64,000 nt of DNA from Azospirillum thiophilum (GTDB taxonomy: Bacteria > Pseudomonadota > Alphaproteobacteria > Azospirillales > Azospirillaceae). The position numbers and the translations under genes were made by a program. The notes beneath the pieces are model-generated. The model did not search any database, was not told where the DNA came from, and saw only the letters and a list, made by a program, of their open reading frames with translations. Shown one piece after another: positions 17,394-26,725 of the stretch. The DNA is taken from the NCBI RefSeq assembly GCF_001305595.1, contig NZ_CP012401.1:1231501-1295500 (forward strand). Reading direction: 5' to 3'. Positions within the stretch are counted from its first letter, which is position 1. Each line of letters starts with the position of its first letter.

Positions 17394-18419
17394 ATGAAAG
17401 CCATCGGTTACCGCAAATCCCTGCCCATCGCCGACATCGACTCGCTGGTCGACGTCGAGATCGACCGCCCGGTCCCCGTAGGCCGCGACCTGCTGGTCCG
17501 GGTGGAGGCTGTGTCGGTCAACCCGGTCGACACCAAGCTGCGCCGCAACGCCGCGCCGGCCGACGGCGCATTGCGCGTCCTGGGCTTCGACGCCGCCGGC
17601 GTGGTCGAGGCGGTCGGTCCCGACGCGACCCTGTTCCGTCCCGGCGACGCGGTGTTCTATGCCGGCAGCATCGACCGTCCCGGCACCAATGCCGAGTTCC
17701 ATCTGGTGGATGAGCGCATCGTCGGCGCCCGCCCGGCCAGCCTCAACGTCGCCGAGGCCGCCGCCCTGCCGCTGACCGCCATCACCGCGTGGGAGATGCT
17801 GTTCCACCGCCTGGGCCTGCCGCTGGATGCCAGTGACCGGAAGGGGGGCGAGGGCAGGTCGCTGCTGATCGTCGGCGGGGCCGGCGGCGTCGGCTCCATC
17901 GCCATCCAGTTGGCCCGGCGGCTGACCGGGGTCCGCGTGCTGGCCACCGCGTCGCGCCCCGAGACGGCCGATTGGGTGCGAGAGCTGGGCGCCCATGACG
18001 TGATCGACCACAGCCGCCCGATGGCGGATCAGGTGAAGGCGCTGGGCGTGGCGGGGGTCGATTATGTCTTCTCCACCACCGCGACCGACCGTCATTTCCT
18101 GGATCTGGTCGAACTGGTGGCGCCGCAGGGCCGCATCGGCCTGATCGACGATCCGGAGCCGATCGACATCCGCGTGCTGAAGCGCAAGAGCGTTTCGCTC
18201 CATTGGGAGCTGATGTTCACCCGGCCGCTCTACCAGACCGCCGACATGATCGCCCAGCACGAGTTGCTGAACGAGGTGTCGCGGCTGGTCGATGCCGGCA
18301 TCCTGCGCACCACCCTGACCGAAACCCTCGGCCGCATCGACGCCGCCACCCTGCGCAAGGCCCATGCCCTGATCGAGTCGGGCAAGGCCCGCGGCAAGGT
18401 CGTGCTGGAAGGCTTCTGA
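17394..18419 (+). CDS. Zinc-type alcohol dehydrogenase/quinone oxidoreductase family protein
   Basis: This 341-residue MDR-superfamily reductase uses NADPH to reduce quinones or enones. It has a GroES-like N-terminal fold (about 1-125, VEAVSVNPVDTKLRR, GFDAAGVVEAVG) and a Rossmann domain with IVGGAGGVGSIAIQLAR near 160-176. The cysteine/histidine ligands for catalytic zinc are missing, as in the quinone reductase-like branch (ZADH1/YhfP type). The ATG at 17394 gives the normal start MKAIGYRKSLPI. It is convergent with a LysR gene, so joint regulation is possible only indirectly. Confidence 0.88.
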   Translation: MKAIGYRKSLPIADIDSLVDVEIDRPVPVGRDLLVRVEAVSVNPVDTKLRRNAAPADGALRVLGFDAAGVVEAVGPDATLFRPGDAVFYAGSIDRPGTNAEFHLVDERIVGARPASLNVAEAAALPLTAITAWEMLFHRLGLPLDASDRKGGEGRSLLIVGGAGGVGSIAIQLARRLTGVRVLATASRPETADWVRELGAHDVIDHSRPMADQVKALGVAGVDYVFSTTATDRHFLDLVELVAPQGRIGLIDDPEPIDIRVLKRKSVSLHWELMFTRPLYQTADMIAQHELLNEVSRLVDAGILRTTLTETLGRIDAATLRKAHALIESGKARGKVVLEGF

Positions 18420-18445
18420 CCGGTCGTCCGGTTCGACCGCTTGGG

Positions 18446-19390
18446 TCAGGCCGCGTCCCGCGTTCCGCCCGCCAGCGCAAGCGGCGGGCGGAGCGGGCGC
18501 ATCGCCGACAGGCTGTCGAGGATGAAGCCGACCAGCGGTTCGGCGAGGCGGCGGTTGCGCGGCGTCTCGCCGAAGATCGCCATTTCGACGTCGCCCAGTT
18601 CGGGCAGCCCGTCCTCCACCCCCAGCCGCCGCACCCCTTCCGGTACCGACGACTCGCTGAGCACCGCGACTCCCAGCCCGGCGCGGACGGCGGCCTGCAC
18701 CCCCATGACGCTGCCGCTGGTGTAGACCACCCGCCACGCCCGCCCGGCCTCGCCCAGGGCTGCCAGGCCGCGGTTGCGGAAGACGCAGGGTGCCGGCAGG
18801 GTGCAGAAGGGCAGGGAGCCTTCGGTGGGGATCTCCAGCCCGGGGGATGCCACCCAGCGCATCGGCTCGGTCCAGATGCCGCGGCCCCGGCTGTCCCCGG
18901 CATCGCGGCGGGAGATGACGAGGTCGAGTTCGCCGCCGTCCAGCGCCGTCACCAGATCGCGGCACAGGCCGACCCGCACATCGATGTGCAGGCGCGGGTG
19001 CAGCTTGGCGAAGCGGCCCAGCACATGGGGCAGATGGTCGGTCAGGAAATATTCCGCCACGCCCAGCCGCAAGTCGCCTTCCGCCGCCGGCTCGGCGAAG
19101 CGGCGCACCGTCTCGTCGTTCAGGTCCAGCAGGCGGCGGGCATAGCCCATCAGCAACTCGCCGTCATGGGTGAGCGCCAGCGACCGGCTGGTGCGCTCGA
19201 ACACCCTGCGGCCCAGAAGATCCTCCAGCTTCTTGATCTTCACGCTGATCGCCGACTGGGTGCGGCCCAACCGCTCGGCCGCCGCGGTGAAGCCGCCGGC
19301 ATCCGCCACGGTGACGAAGGCACGGAGCGCGTCGATCTCCAGATCGGGCAATGACACGGTGAAGCATTCCGGATGTCGATTGATTTTCAT
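18446..19390 (-). CDS. LysR-family transcriptional regulator
   Basis: The 314-residue protein has an N-terminal winged helix (about 10-70, LRAFVTVADAGGFTAAAERLGRT with QSAISVKIKKLEDLLG) and a periplasmic-binding-type effector domain (about 95-300, LRLGVAEYFLTDHLPHVLGRF). The target and effector are unknown. The ATG at 19390 follows an AGGA. A longer frame from 19429 has no ribosome site. It is divergent from the PstS-like lipoprotein gene (19538) across 147 bases and convergent with the oxidoreductase. LysR proteins often act on the divergent neighbour. Confidence 0.92.
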   Translation of the reverse strand: MKINRHPECFTVSLPDLEIDALRAFVTVADAGGFTAAAERLGRTQSAISVKIKKLEDLLGRRVFERTSRSLALTHDGELLMGYARRLLDLNDETVRRFAEPAAEGDLRLGVAEYFLTDHLPHVLGRFAKLHPRLHIDVRVGLCRDLVTALDGGELDLVISRRDAGDSRGRGIWTEPMRWVASPGLEIPTEGSLPFCTLPAPCVFRNRGLAALGEAGRAWRVVYTSGSVMGVQAAVRAGLGVAVLSESSVPEGVRRLGVEDGLPELGDVEMAIFGETPRNRRLAEPLVGFILDSLSAMRPLRPPLALAGGTRDAA

Positions 19391-19537
19391 AATCCTATCG
19401 CATACCGTTATGGATGGCCAGTGGCCCATTGGGACAAGCGTCGGCCGGACTGTTGAATTGGGGCGAGGGCGTTCTCATTGTCACGCCTCCGGGCCTTGCG
19501 GCCCGGATGCCGGATGAACCTTGGAGAGACACGCCCG

Positions 19538-20059
19538 ATGACTCGTTCCTTCGCACCGGCCGGCAACCTGGTCCTTGCATTGGCCGCCGCGGCGCTGCTC
19601 GCCGGCTGCCAGATGCCGGGCTTCACGCCGCCGCCGACCCAGACCGCCGCCCTGCCGCCGCCGGCACTCCCCAAGCCGCCGCCGGAGACACGCGGCATCT
19701 GGATCGTCGGCAGTTCGGCCCTGCGAGGCTCCATCGAACAGGCGGCGGCCAAATTCGACGGCGGCCCCGACAGCAAGCCGCATCTCGACGCCCGTGGCAC
19801 TGCCGCCGGCTTCCGCGCCTTCTGTGCCGGGGTGGGGCTGGACCATCCCGATATGGTGGCATCCGACCGTCCGATCGCCGCCGCCGAATACCAGCGCTGC
19901 CGCAGCGGCGGCATCGCATTGACCGAATACGGCTTCGGTCCGAAGCGCTTCGTCTACGTGAAGGACTCCCACATGATGGCGGTCCCCGGGGTGAGCGAGT
20001 TCGTCGACAGCTGGGGCCGGAGGGGCAAGCCGGTGAGCGCCCCCACCGCCGGAAGCTGA
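19538..20059 (+). CDS. Lipoprotein with a PstS-like half domain
   Basis: The 173-residue protein has a lipoprotein signal (LALAAAALLAGC, cysteine 24) and a proline-rich linker. The following domain resembles the first lobe of phosphate-binding PstS proteins: GIWIVGSSALRGSIEQAAAKF, then RGTAAGFRAFCAGVGLDHPDMV and AAEYQRC. PstS and relatives are about 320 residues with two lobes. Only the first lobe is present here, and the frame is complete with no remnant downstream. It may be a minimal phosphate or anion sensor, or a degraded copy. The next gene, on the opposite strand, ends 7 bases away. Confidence 0.7.
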   Translation: MTRSFAPAGNLVLALAAAALLAGCQMPGFTPPPTQTAALPPPALPKPPPETRGIWIVGSSALRGSIEQAAAKFDGGPDSKPHLDARGTAAGFRAFCAGVGLDHPDMVASDRPIAAAEYQRCRSGGIALTEYGFGPKRFVYVKDSHMMAVPGVSEFVDSWGRRGKPVSAPTAGS

Positions 20060-20066
20060 CGGCCGC

Positions 20067-21632
20067 TCAGCCGGCGGCGAACAGCCCGCCGGGCTCGGGG
20101 GCATCCGCCGCATCGTCGGCGTTCGGGTCGCCCAGCGCGGTTTCCCATCCCAAGGCGGGCAGACCGATGGCGCGGGTGTTGCCCAGGCCGCTGCGGCTGG
20201 CGATGAAGCCGCGCTGTTCCATGTAGGTCAGCAGGCGCCGGCCGCGCCCCTTTGACCGGCTGCCGCAGGTGCGCGCCACGTCGGCGTCGGACGGGCATGG
20301 GGCATGGTCGAGCGCCGCGCGGGCCAACAGCAGGAAGACCGGCTGGATGTCCTCCGCCAGCGTGGCGGCGACCTCGGTCGCGCGCTGCCAAGCGGGATCG
20401 TCGCCGCTGCCGGTTCCGGCGCGGGCGGTGGCCAGCCGGCGGCGGAAGGCGGAGAGGGTCAGCCGGTCGCCATCCACCCCATGGCTGCGGCAGCGCACCA
20501 GGAAATCCTGGTACAGCACGGCCAGCGAGCGGTAGGACGCCTCCGGGTCGGCCAGCACCTCGGCCAGCACCGCTTCATAGTGCGCCTCGCGCTCGGCCTC
20601 CTGTTCGGGCGTTTCCTCTGGTTCCGGCGGCGGCAGGACCGGCGCTTCGGCGGCGATATTGGCGGTATCGGTGGAGGACGGCGGCGGAGCGGCGGTGCGT
20701 CCGCGCGCCAGCTGCGCCATCAGGTCGGCGCTGGCCGAGGTGGAGGGGCGGCGCACCGGGTAGCGCGGCGGCTCCGGCTCGGTCGCGGTGAAGATCAGGT
20801 CGCGCGCATCCTCCGTCGGGGTGGCCGGTGGCGGCATCAGCTTGGGGCTGCCGGTGCGGCCCTGGGTCTCTACCGCGCCGATGCGCAGCGGCAGCGGCCG
20901 GCGCGACAGGGCGGGGCCGAGTGCGATGAAATGCCCGCGCTCCAGGTCGCGGAACATCTCCGCCTGCCGGCGCTCCATGCCCAGCAGGTCGGCGGCGCGC
21001 GCCATGTCGATGTCGAGGAAGGTACGGCCCATCAGGAAATTGGAGGCCTCGGCCGCGACGTTCTTGGCCAGCTTGGCCAGCCGCTGGGTGGCGATCACCC
21101 CGGCCAGCCCGCGCTTGCGCCCGCGGCACATCAGGTTGGTCATGGCGCCGAGCGAGACCTTGCGCGCCTCGTCCGACACCTCGCCGGCGGCCGAGGGGGC
21201 GAACAGCTGCGCCTCGTCCACCACCACCAGCATCGGATACCAGAAATCGCGGTCGGCATCGAACAGCCCGCCCAGGAAAGCGGCGGCGTGGCGCATCTGC
21301 ATCTCCGCATCCAGCCCCTCCAGGTTCAGGACGACGGAGACGCGGTGCTGGCGCACGCGGGCGGCGACCGACTGCAACGCCGCCTCGCTGTGTTCGTCCG
21401 CCTCAACCACCACATGGCCGAACCGCTGGGCCAGTGTCACGAAGTCGCCTTCCGGGTCGATGATCGCCTGCTGCACCCATTGGGCGCTCTGTTCGATCAG
21501 CCGGCGCAGCAGGTGCGACTTGCCGGAGCCGGAATTGCCCTGCACCAGCAGGCGGGTCGCCAGCAACTCCTCCAGGTCGAGCGTCGCGGCGCCGCCCGCA
21601 TTGGTCGCCCCCATGTCGATGCCGACCTTCAT
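20067..21632 (-). CDS. HerA/DUF87-type P-loop ATPase
   Basis: The 521-residue protein carries a Walker A motif GNSGSGKS at 32-39 and a Walker B MLVVVDEAQLF near 145-155. It also has the HerA-like RKRGLAGVIATQRLAKLAKNV and the mutational-hot-spot region. HerA proteins are hexameric DNA-translocating ATPases, usually with a NurA nuclease in DNA end resection or defence. No nuclease lies next to this gene. The C-terminal third has helical and winged-helix-like character (LLTYMEQRGFIASRSGLGNTRAIGL). The ATG at 21632 follows GGGAGA. The role in DNA or protein handling is unknown. Confidence 0.82.
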   Translation of the reverse strand: MKVGIDMGATNAGGAATLDLEELLATRLLVQGNSGSGKSHLLRRLIEQSAQWVQQAIIDPEGDFVTLAQRFGHVVVEADEHSEAALQSVAARVRQHRVSVVLNLEGLDAEMQMRHAAAFLGGLFDADRDFWYPMLVVVDEAQLFAPSAAGEVSDEARKVSLGAMTNLMCRGRKRGLAGVIATQRLAKLAKNVAAEASNFLMGRTFLDIDMARAADLLGMERRQAEMFRDLERGHFIALGPALSRRPLPLRIGAVETQGRTGSPKLMPPPATPTEDARDLIFTATEPEPPRYPVRRPSTSASADLMAQLARGRTAAPPPSSTDTANIAAEAPVLPPPEPEETPEQEAEREAHYEAVLAEVLADPEASYRSLAVLYQDFLVRCRSHGVDGDRLTLSAFRRRLATARAGTGSGDDPAWQRATEVAATLAEDIQPVFLLLARAALDHAPCPSDADVARTCGSRSKGRGRRLLTYMEQRGFIASRSGLGNTRAIGLPALGWETALGDPNADDAADAPEPGGLFAAG

Positions 21633-21829
21633 TCCGCCTGTCTCCCGCTGACCCGAACCGCTTCCAATTCCCACAAGGGGGGACTTCCTATAGCTCAGGC
21701 GGGCGCGGCGATACGAGGATTCGATTCGGGGCGCGGGACACCGTGGCTCGTGTGGTCATGAAAACGCAAACAAGCTCTGTTACAAAAGAGTGCCGGTCTC
21801 ATGCGGGATCGGCGCTGGCGGACTGACCG

Positions 21830-23704
21830 ATGACTGTGCTGACGACCACCAAAGCCGGACGGCCGGAAACGGATCGGCCAGACACCCATGGCGTAAGCCG
21901 GGACGCGGCGCGGTCCGGGGCCGGCATCGGTGCGGAATTCGACTGGGCCTCGGCGGTCGCCGCCCTGCGCTATGCCTTCCAGCCCATCGTCCAGTTGCGG
22001 TCCGGCCGTTGCCATGGCTACGAGGCGTTGTTGCGCGGGTTCGAGCGCACCGGTTTCACCACCGCAGCCGAACTGCTGGACGAGGCCGAGACCGCCGGCA
22101 TGCTGGCGACGGTGGAAACCGCGCTGCACGCCAAGGCGGTCGCCGCCTATCGCGCGCTGGCCGGCTGGAGCGAGGCGAAGCTGTTCCTGAACCTGGATGC
22201 AAGGCTGATCGGCCGGGCCGACTCGCCCTGGATCGGACGCGATCCGGCGACGTCCCGCAACAGCGGCATCGTGCTGGAACTGTCGGAAAACCGCCCTGTT
22301 GCCGCCGGCGTCGCGATGGATGCGGCGGTGGAGCGTTACCGGCAGAGCGGGGCCTGCATCGCCATCGACGATTTCGGCGTCGGCCATTCCGGCCTGCGCA
22401 CCCTGTACGAAGCGCGGCCGGACTATGTGAAGATCGACCGCTTCTTCATCGCCGGCATCGATGCCGATGCGCGCAAGCGGGCGCTGGTGTCGGCGCTGGC
22501 CGGCCACGCCCATGCGCTGGGCATCCAGATCGTGGCGGAGGGGGTGGAGACCGTTACTGAATTCTACACCTGCCGCGATCTCGGCTGCGACTTCGCCCAG
22601 GGCTTCCTGATCGCCCGGCCGCGGGTGGATTTGACCGGGTTGCCCAACCGCTATCCCATCGTCGAGGAACTCAACCGCCGCGACCGCCGCCAACCAAGCG
22701 AGTCGCACCGCCGCCTGTCGGAGGTGATCGAGCGGCTGCCGCCGCTGCGCGGCGATTCGCGCAAGACCGAGTTGCTGGATTATTTCCGCGGCGACGGCAG
22801 CGCGTCCATCGTCCCCATTGTCGACGAGCATGACCGGCCGTTGGGCCTGATCCGCGAGCGCGACCTGAAGCGCTTCGTCTATTCGCGCTTCGGCGGCGAG
22901 CTGCTGCGCAACCGCGGCCTGGGCGACCGGCTGGACGATCTGGTCATCCGCTCGCCGGTCTGCGACATCTCCACCCCGCTGGACCGGGTGATCGAGGCCT
23001 TCTCCGCCGAATCCGCCGCTGACGGCATCGTGATCGTGGAGGGCGGGGCCTATGCCGGCGTGCTGTCGGGCGGCGCGCTGCTGCGGCTGGTGCATGAACG
23101 CAACCTGGCGATGGCGACCGACCAGAACCCGCTGACCCGGCTGCCCGGCAATGCCGCCATCCAGCGCCATATCGAAGCGGCGCTGGCCGATGACGGGCGC
23201 GGCCATGTGCTGGCCTATCTCGACTTCGACAACTTCAAGCCGTTCAACGACAATTTCGGCTTCCGCCAGGGCGACCGCGCCATCCTGATGTTCAGCGAGC
23301 GGCTGAAGGCCTGGGCCGGCAGCGCCGGGGCCGCCATCGATGCCGACGCCTTCGCCGGCCATATCGGCGGCGACGATTTCTTCCTGGGCGTCAGCGGCGG
23401 CGAGGAGGTCGAGGTGCTGGCCCGGCTGGCCGAATTGCTGGCGCTGTTCCGGTCCGACGCCGAAAGCCTCTATGACGCGGAAACGCGGGTGAGCGGCGGT
23501 TTCCTTGCCAAGGACCGCTATGGCGCCGTCCGCCGATTCCCCCTGCTGGCCGCCAGCGGCGTCGCCGTGGTGATCCCTCCGGGCCGTCCCCTCGATGGCA
23601 AGGGCGGCAGCCTGACCCCCGATGCGGTCAACGCCGCCATCGCCGACCACAAGGCCGCCGCCAAGGGGGCGGAGGACAAGCTCTGCGTCGTGCGGCTGGC
23701 CTGA
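21830..23704 (+). CDS. EAL-CBS-CBS-GGDEF c-di-GMP signalling protein
   Basis: The 624-residue cytosolic protein has an N-terminal EAL phosphodiesterase domain (about 42-275), a CBS pair (about 300-425) and a C-terminal GGDEF-type domain (about 440-600). The EAL domain looks complete: E65-A-L, LFLNLD, LELSEN, the DDFG pair, VKIDR and AEGVE. The cyclase motif reads GGDDF (about 513-517), a conservative variant that may still be active. CBS pairs typically bind adenylate nucleotides, so the two activities could be tuned by energy status. It stands alone between the HerA-like and LysR genes. Confidence 0.92.
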   Translation: MTVLTTTKAGRPETDRPDTHGVSRDAARSGAGIGAEFDWASAVAALRYAFQPIVQLRSGRCHGYEALLRGFERTGFTTAAELLDEAETAGMLATVETALHAKAVAAYRALAGWSEAKLFLNLDARLIGRADSPWIGRDPATSRNSGIVLELSENRPVAAGVAMDAAVERYRQSGACIAIDDFGVGHSGLRTLYEARPDYVKIDRFFIAGIDADARKRALVSALAGHAHALGIQIVAEGVETVTEFYTCRDLGCDFAQGFLIARPRVDLTGLPNRYPIVEELNRRDRRQPSESHRRLSEVIERLPPLRGDSRKTELLDYFRGDGSASIVPIVDEHDRPLGLIRERDLKRFVYSRFGGELLRNRGLGDRLDDLVIRSPVCDISTPLDRVIEAFSAESAADGIVIVEGGAYAGVLSGGALLRLVHERNLAMATDQNPLTRLPGNAAIQRHIEAALADDGRGHVLAYLDFDNFKPFNDNFGFRQGDRAILMFSERLKAWAGSAGAAIDADAFAGHIGGDDFFLGVSGGEEVEVLARLAELLALFRSDAESLYDAETRVSGGFLAKDRYGAVRRFPLLAASGVAVVIPPGRPLDGKGGSLTPDAVNAAIADHKAAAKGAEDKLCVVRLA

Positions 23705-23725
23705 GCCCCTGCTGAGCTTCTGGTT

Positions 23726-24634
23726 TCAGGCGCTGTTTGTGCGCTGCTGCGTCAGCCGCCTGGCGACTGCCAGTACGCAGTCACGCAGGATGCGGTGTGC
23801 CGGGTCGGCATCGTGGCGCGGGTGCCAGGCCTGGGCGACGGCGACCTCCGGCACCGCGACCGGCAGGGGAAAAATCTCCAGAGCCAGTCCCAGTTCGATG
23901 GCGTGGCGTGCCGCGGTCGGCGGGACGGTGGCGACCAGATCGGTCTGCGCGGCGGCGAACAGGGCGGCGTGGACGTCCGGCACCACCAGATCGACCCGCC
24001 GTGCCAGCCCCATCCGCTCCAGCGCGTCGTCCACCGGTCCGCGCGTCCGGCCGCGGCGTGAGGCTGTGACATGGGCGGCGGCGGCATAGGAGGCCGCGTC
24101 CGGGGAGCCTTCGGATAGCAGAGGATGGCCGCGGCGGACGACGCCGGCGAAGGTCTCGCGGTAGAGCGTCTGCACCCGCACCTCCGGCCCCATGGCGCCG
24201 ATGACGCCGATGTCGAGGTCGACCAGACCGTCGCGCAGGGCGTCGGCGGTCTCTTCCCCCTCGCCGACGAAACGCAGCGTGACGTTGGGCGCCTGCTGGC
24301 GCAGGGCCGCCAGCAGGTCGGCGGCGATGCTCCCGGCGAAGCCGGTGCGCAGGGTAAAGCGGCGGTCCAGCGTCGCCGGATCCAGGCTGTCGGGTCGCAG
24401 CAGCCCCTGGGCGTCAGCCACCAGGGCGCGGACCCGCTCGCGCATCGCCTCTGCCCGCGGGGTCGGCACCATCCGGCGCCCGGCCCGCACCAGCAGCGGG
24501 TCGCCGACCGCAAGGCGAAGGCGGGCCAGGGTCCGGCTCATCGCCGGGGCGCTGAGATTCATGCGTTCGGCCGCACGGGCGACGCTGCCTTCGCTCAACA
24601 GCGCGTCGAGCGCGACCAGAAGGCCGATGTCCAT
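23726..24634 (-). CDS. LysR-family transcriptional regulator
   Basis: The 302-residue regulator has a winged-helix domain at about 5-62 (LVALDALLSEGSVARAAERMNLSAPAMSRTLARL) and a substrate-binding-type domain for its effector. The NLSAPAMSRTLARLR pattern is typical of the LysR branch that controls efflux or antibiotic-related genes. The ATG at 24634 begins the conserved MDIGLLVALD. A longer frame from 24703 is open but lacks the family start. It is divergent from the MFS transporter (24757), 122 bases apart, and probably controls it. Confidence 0.92.
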   Translation of the reverse strand: MDIGLLVALDALLSEGSVARAAERMNLSAPAMSRTLARLRLAVGDPLLVRAGRRMVPTPRAEAMRERVRALVADAQGLLRPDSLDPATLDRRFTLRTGFAGSIAADLLAALRQQAPNVTLRFVGEGEETADALRDGLVDLDIGVIGAMGPEVRVQTLYRETFAGVVRRGHPLLSEGSPDAASYAAAAHVTASRRGRTRGPVDDALERMGLARRVDLVVPDVHAALFAAAQTDLVATVPPTAARHAIELGLALEIFPLPVAVPEVAVAQAWHPRHDADPAHRILRDCVLAVARRLTQQRTNSA

Positions 24635-24756
24635 GGCTGCATGCCCGGGCGGTTGCGTGCGTTCTATGCACTTATAAAGTCCGGTCGTTGCACTGTAAAT
24701 CATGGCTGGGCCGGGCGAAGGATTGGGCGATCCATTCCAGTCGCGAGGTTTCCGTC

Positions 24757-25953
24757 ATGAGCGACACCGTCGCTTCCCGATCCCCGGCAGGACATGCTGC
24801 CGTACTGCCGCGGCTGCTGCCCTTAGTCGCCATCGTCTTTCTCGGTTTCTCGGCCATCGGCTTGCCGCTGGCGGTGCTGCCGCTGCATGTCCACGGCACG
24901 CTCGGCTGGGGAGCGGCGATGGTCGGTGCGGTGGTGGGGCTGCAATCGTTGGCGACGGTGCTGACCCGCCGTCATGCCGGCGTGCTGTGCGACACGCGCG
25001 GGCCGAAACGTGCCGTGCTGGGCGGCCTTGCCGCCTCGGCGCTGGCCGGCGTCTGCTACGCGCTGTCGCTGGCCATCACCGATCCGGCCCTCGGGCTGGC
25101 GGCGATCCTGCTCGGCCGTCTCGTGCTGGGCTTCGGCGAAAGCCTGTTCCTGACCGGGGCGCTCAGCTGGGCCATCACGGTCGTCGGGCCGCACAATGCC
25201 GGCAAGGTGATGGCCTGGAACGGCATCGCCATGTATGGCGCCATGGCGGCCGGCGCACCGGTGGGGCTGGCCCTGCTGCAGGCCGGCGGCTTTGGCGCGG
25301 TGGCCGTGGCCGCCACGCTGGCGCCGTTGGCCGGGCTGCTGGTCGCGGCGCTGGTGCCGGCGGTGCCGGTCCCGGGCGGGGTGCGCATGCCCTTCACCGC
25401 GGTGATCGGCCGGGTGATGCGTCCCGGCTTCGGGCTGGCACTCGGCAGCGTCGGCTTCGCGGTGCTGGCCTCCTTCGCGCCGCTGCTGTTCGCGGCGCGC
25501 GGCTGGCCGGGGGCCTGGGCGGCGCTGACCGCCTTCGGCGGTGCCTATATCCTGGCCCGGCTGGTGGCCGGCGGGCTGCCCGACCGGCTGGGCGGCCGCC
25601 GGGTCGCCGTGCTGTCGCTGACGGTCGAGGCCGCCGGTCAGCTGCTGATCTGGAGCGCCTCTTCCCCGGCGCTGGCGGTCGCGGGCGCCGCGGTGACCGG
25701 GCTCGGCTTCTCGCTGGTCTTCCCGGCGCTGGGGGTGGAGGCGGTGAAGCGGGTGCCGCCGCAAAGCCGCGGTGCGGCGCTCGGCGCCTATGTCGCCTTC
25801 TTCGACCTGTCGCTCGCCCTGTCGGCTCCCGCCGCCGGCCTGCTGGTGGCGGAGGGGAGCTATGCGCCGGTCTTCCTGGCCGGTGCGGTGGCGGCCGGGC
25901 TGTCGCTGCTGCTGACGGCGACCGGCCGCGACGCTCCTGCGCCTCAGGCGTAG
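24757..25953 (+). CDS. MFS transporter, YfcJ/YhhS-like
   Basis: The 398-residue, twelve-helix major-facilitator permease resembles small sugar or drug efflux proteins of the YfcJ/YhhS type (GLPLAVLPLHVHGTLGWGAAMVGAVVGLQSLATVLTR and RHAGVLCDTRGPKRAVLGG). The second half has GGLPDRLGGRRVAVLSL, the equivalent loop motif. The substrate is unknown. The ATG at 24757 gives the normal N-terminus. The divergent LysR gene is the likely regulator. The 3' end overlaps the convergent ABC ATPase gene by ten bases. Confidence 0.9.
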   Translation: MSDTVASRSPAGHAAVLPRLLPLVAIVFLGFSAIGLPLAVLPLHVHGTLGWGAAMVGAVVGLQSLATVLTRRHAGVLCDTRGPKRAVLGGLAASALAGVCYALSLAITDPALGLAAILLGRLVLGFGESLFLTGALSWAITVVGPHNAGKVMAWNGIAMYGAMAAGAPVGLALLQAGGFGAVAVAATLAPLAGLLVAALVPAVPVPGGVRMPFTAVIGRVMRPGFGLALGSVGFAVLASFAPLLFAARGWPGAWAALTAFGGAYILARLVAGGLPDRLGGRRVAVLSLTVEAAGQLLIWSASSPALAVAGAAVTGLGFSLVFPALGVEAVKRVPPQSRGAALGAYVAFFDLSLALSAPAAGLLVAEGSYAPVFLAGAVAAGLSLLLTATGRDAPAPQA

Positions 25954-26723
25954 TCGCGGAACCCTTCCGCCGCCGCCCGGTCGTAGCCGCGGCTGGCGCG
26001 CAGGAGTTGGAGCGTGTAGGGCTCGCGCGCCGCCCCCCGGCGCAACTCCTCCACCGTCATCTCCTCGACCAGCCGGCCGCGGTTCATCACCGCCAGCCGG
26101 TCGCACAGGTTGGCGACGACGGCGAGGTTGTGGGTGACCAGCACCATCGTCAGCCCATGCTCGGCCCGCAGCCGGCGCAGCAGGTTCAGGATCTCCGCCT
26201 GGACCGAGACGTCGAGCGCCGAGGTCGGCTCGTCCAGCAGCAGCACGCGCGGCTCCAGAACCAGGGCGCGGGCAATGGCGACGCGCTGGCGCTGGCCGCC
26301 CGACAACTGGTGCGGGTAGCGGAAGCGGAAGGCCGGATCCAGCCCGACATCACGCAACACCCGGTCGATGCGGGCATCGGCCTCGCCCAGCCCATGGATG
26401 GCGACGGGTTCGGAGAGGATGCGGTCGACGGTGTGGCGCGGATGCAGCGACCCGTAGGGGTCCTGGAACACCATCTGGCAGAGCTTGAAGAAACCTTTCG
26501 GCCGTTTCGGCCGTTGCACCGTCCCGTCGACGGCGATGCGGCCGGTCCAGTCGTCGTTCAGGCCGCTGACCGCGCGCAGGACCGTGGATTTGCCCGATCC
26601 CGACTCGCCGACGAGACCGAAACTCTCCCCCTCGCGCACCGACAGGGTGACGCCGTCCACCGCGGCGATGGCGTCGGCGCCCTTGCCGAAGGCGACCCGC
26701 AGATCCTGGATGTCGATCATCAT
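25944..26723 (-). CDS. Oligopeptide-type ABC transporter ATP-binding protein (DppF-like)
   Basis: This is the second ATPase of a dipeptide/oligopeptide/nickel importer. The 259-residue protein has Walker A GESGSGKST, signature LSGGQRQRVAIARAL and Walker B VLLLDEPTSALD. The longer frame starts with TTG at 26729. An ATG at 26723, after GGAGGG, is preferred and lies just past the dppD-like stop. It is the last gene of the four-gene operon 29496-25944. A nickel or peptide role cannot be separated from sequence. Confidence 0.92.
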   Translation of the reverse strand: MMIDIQDLRVAFGKGADAIAAVDGVTLSVREGESFGLVGESGSGKSTVLRAVSGLNDDWTGRIAVDGTVQRPKRPKGFFKLCQMVFQDPYGSLHPRHTVDRILSEPVAIHGLGEADARIDRVLRDVGLDPAFRFRYPHQLSGGQRQRVAIARALVLEPRVLLLDEPTSALDVSVQAEILNLLRRLRAEHGLTMVLVTHNLAVVANLCDRLAVMNRGRLVEEMTVEELRRGAAREPYTLQLLRASRGYDRAAAEGFRDYA

Positions 26724-26725
26724 CC

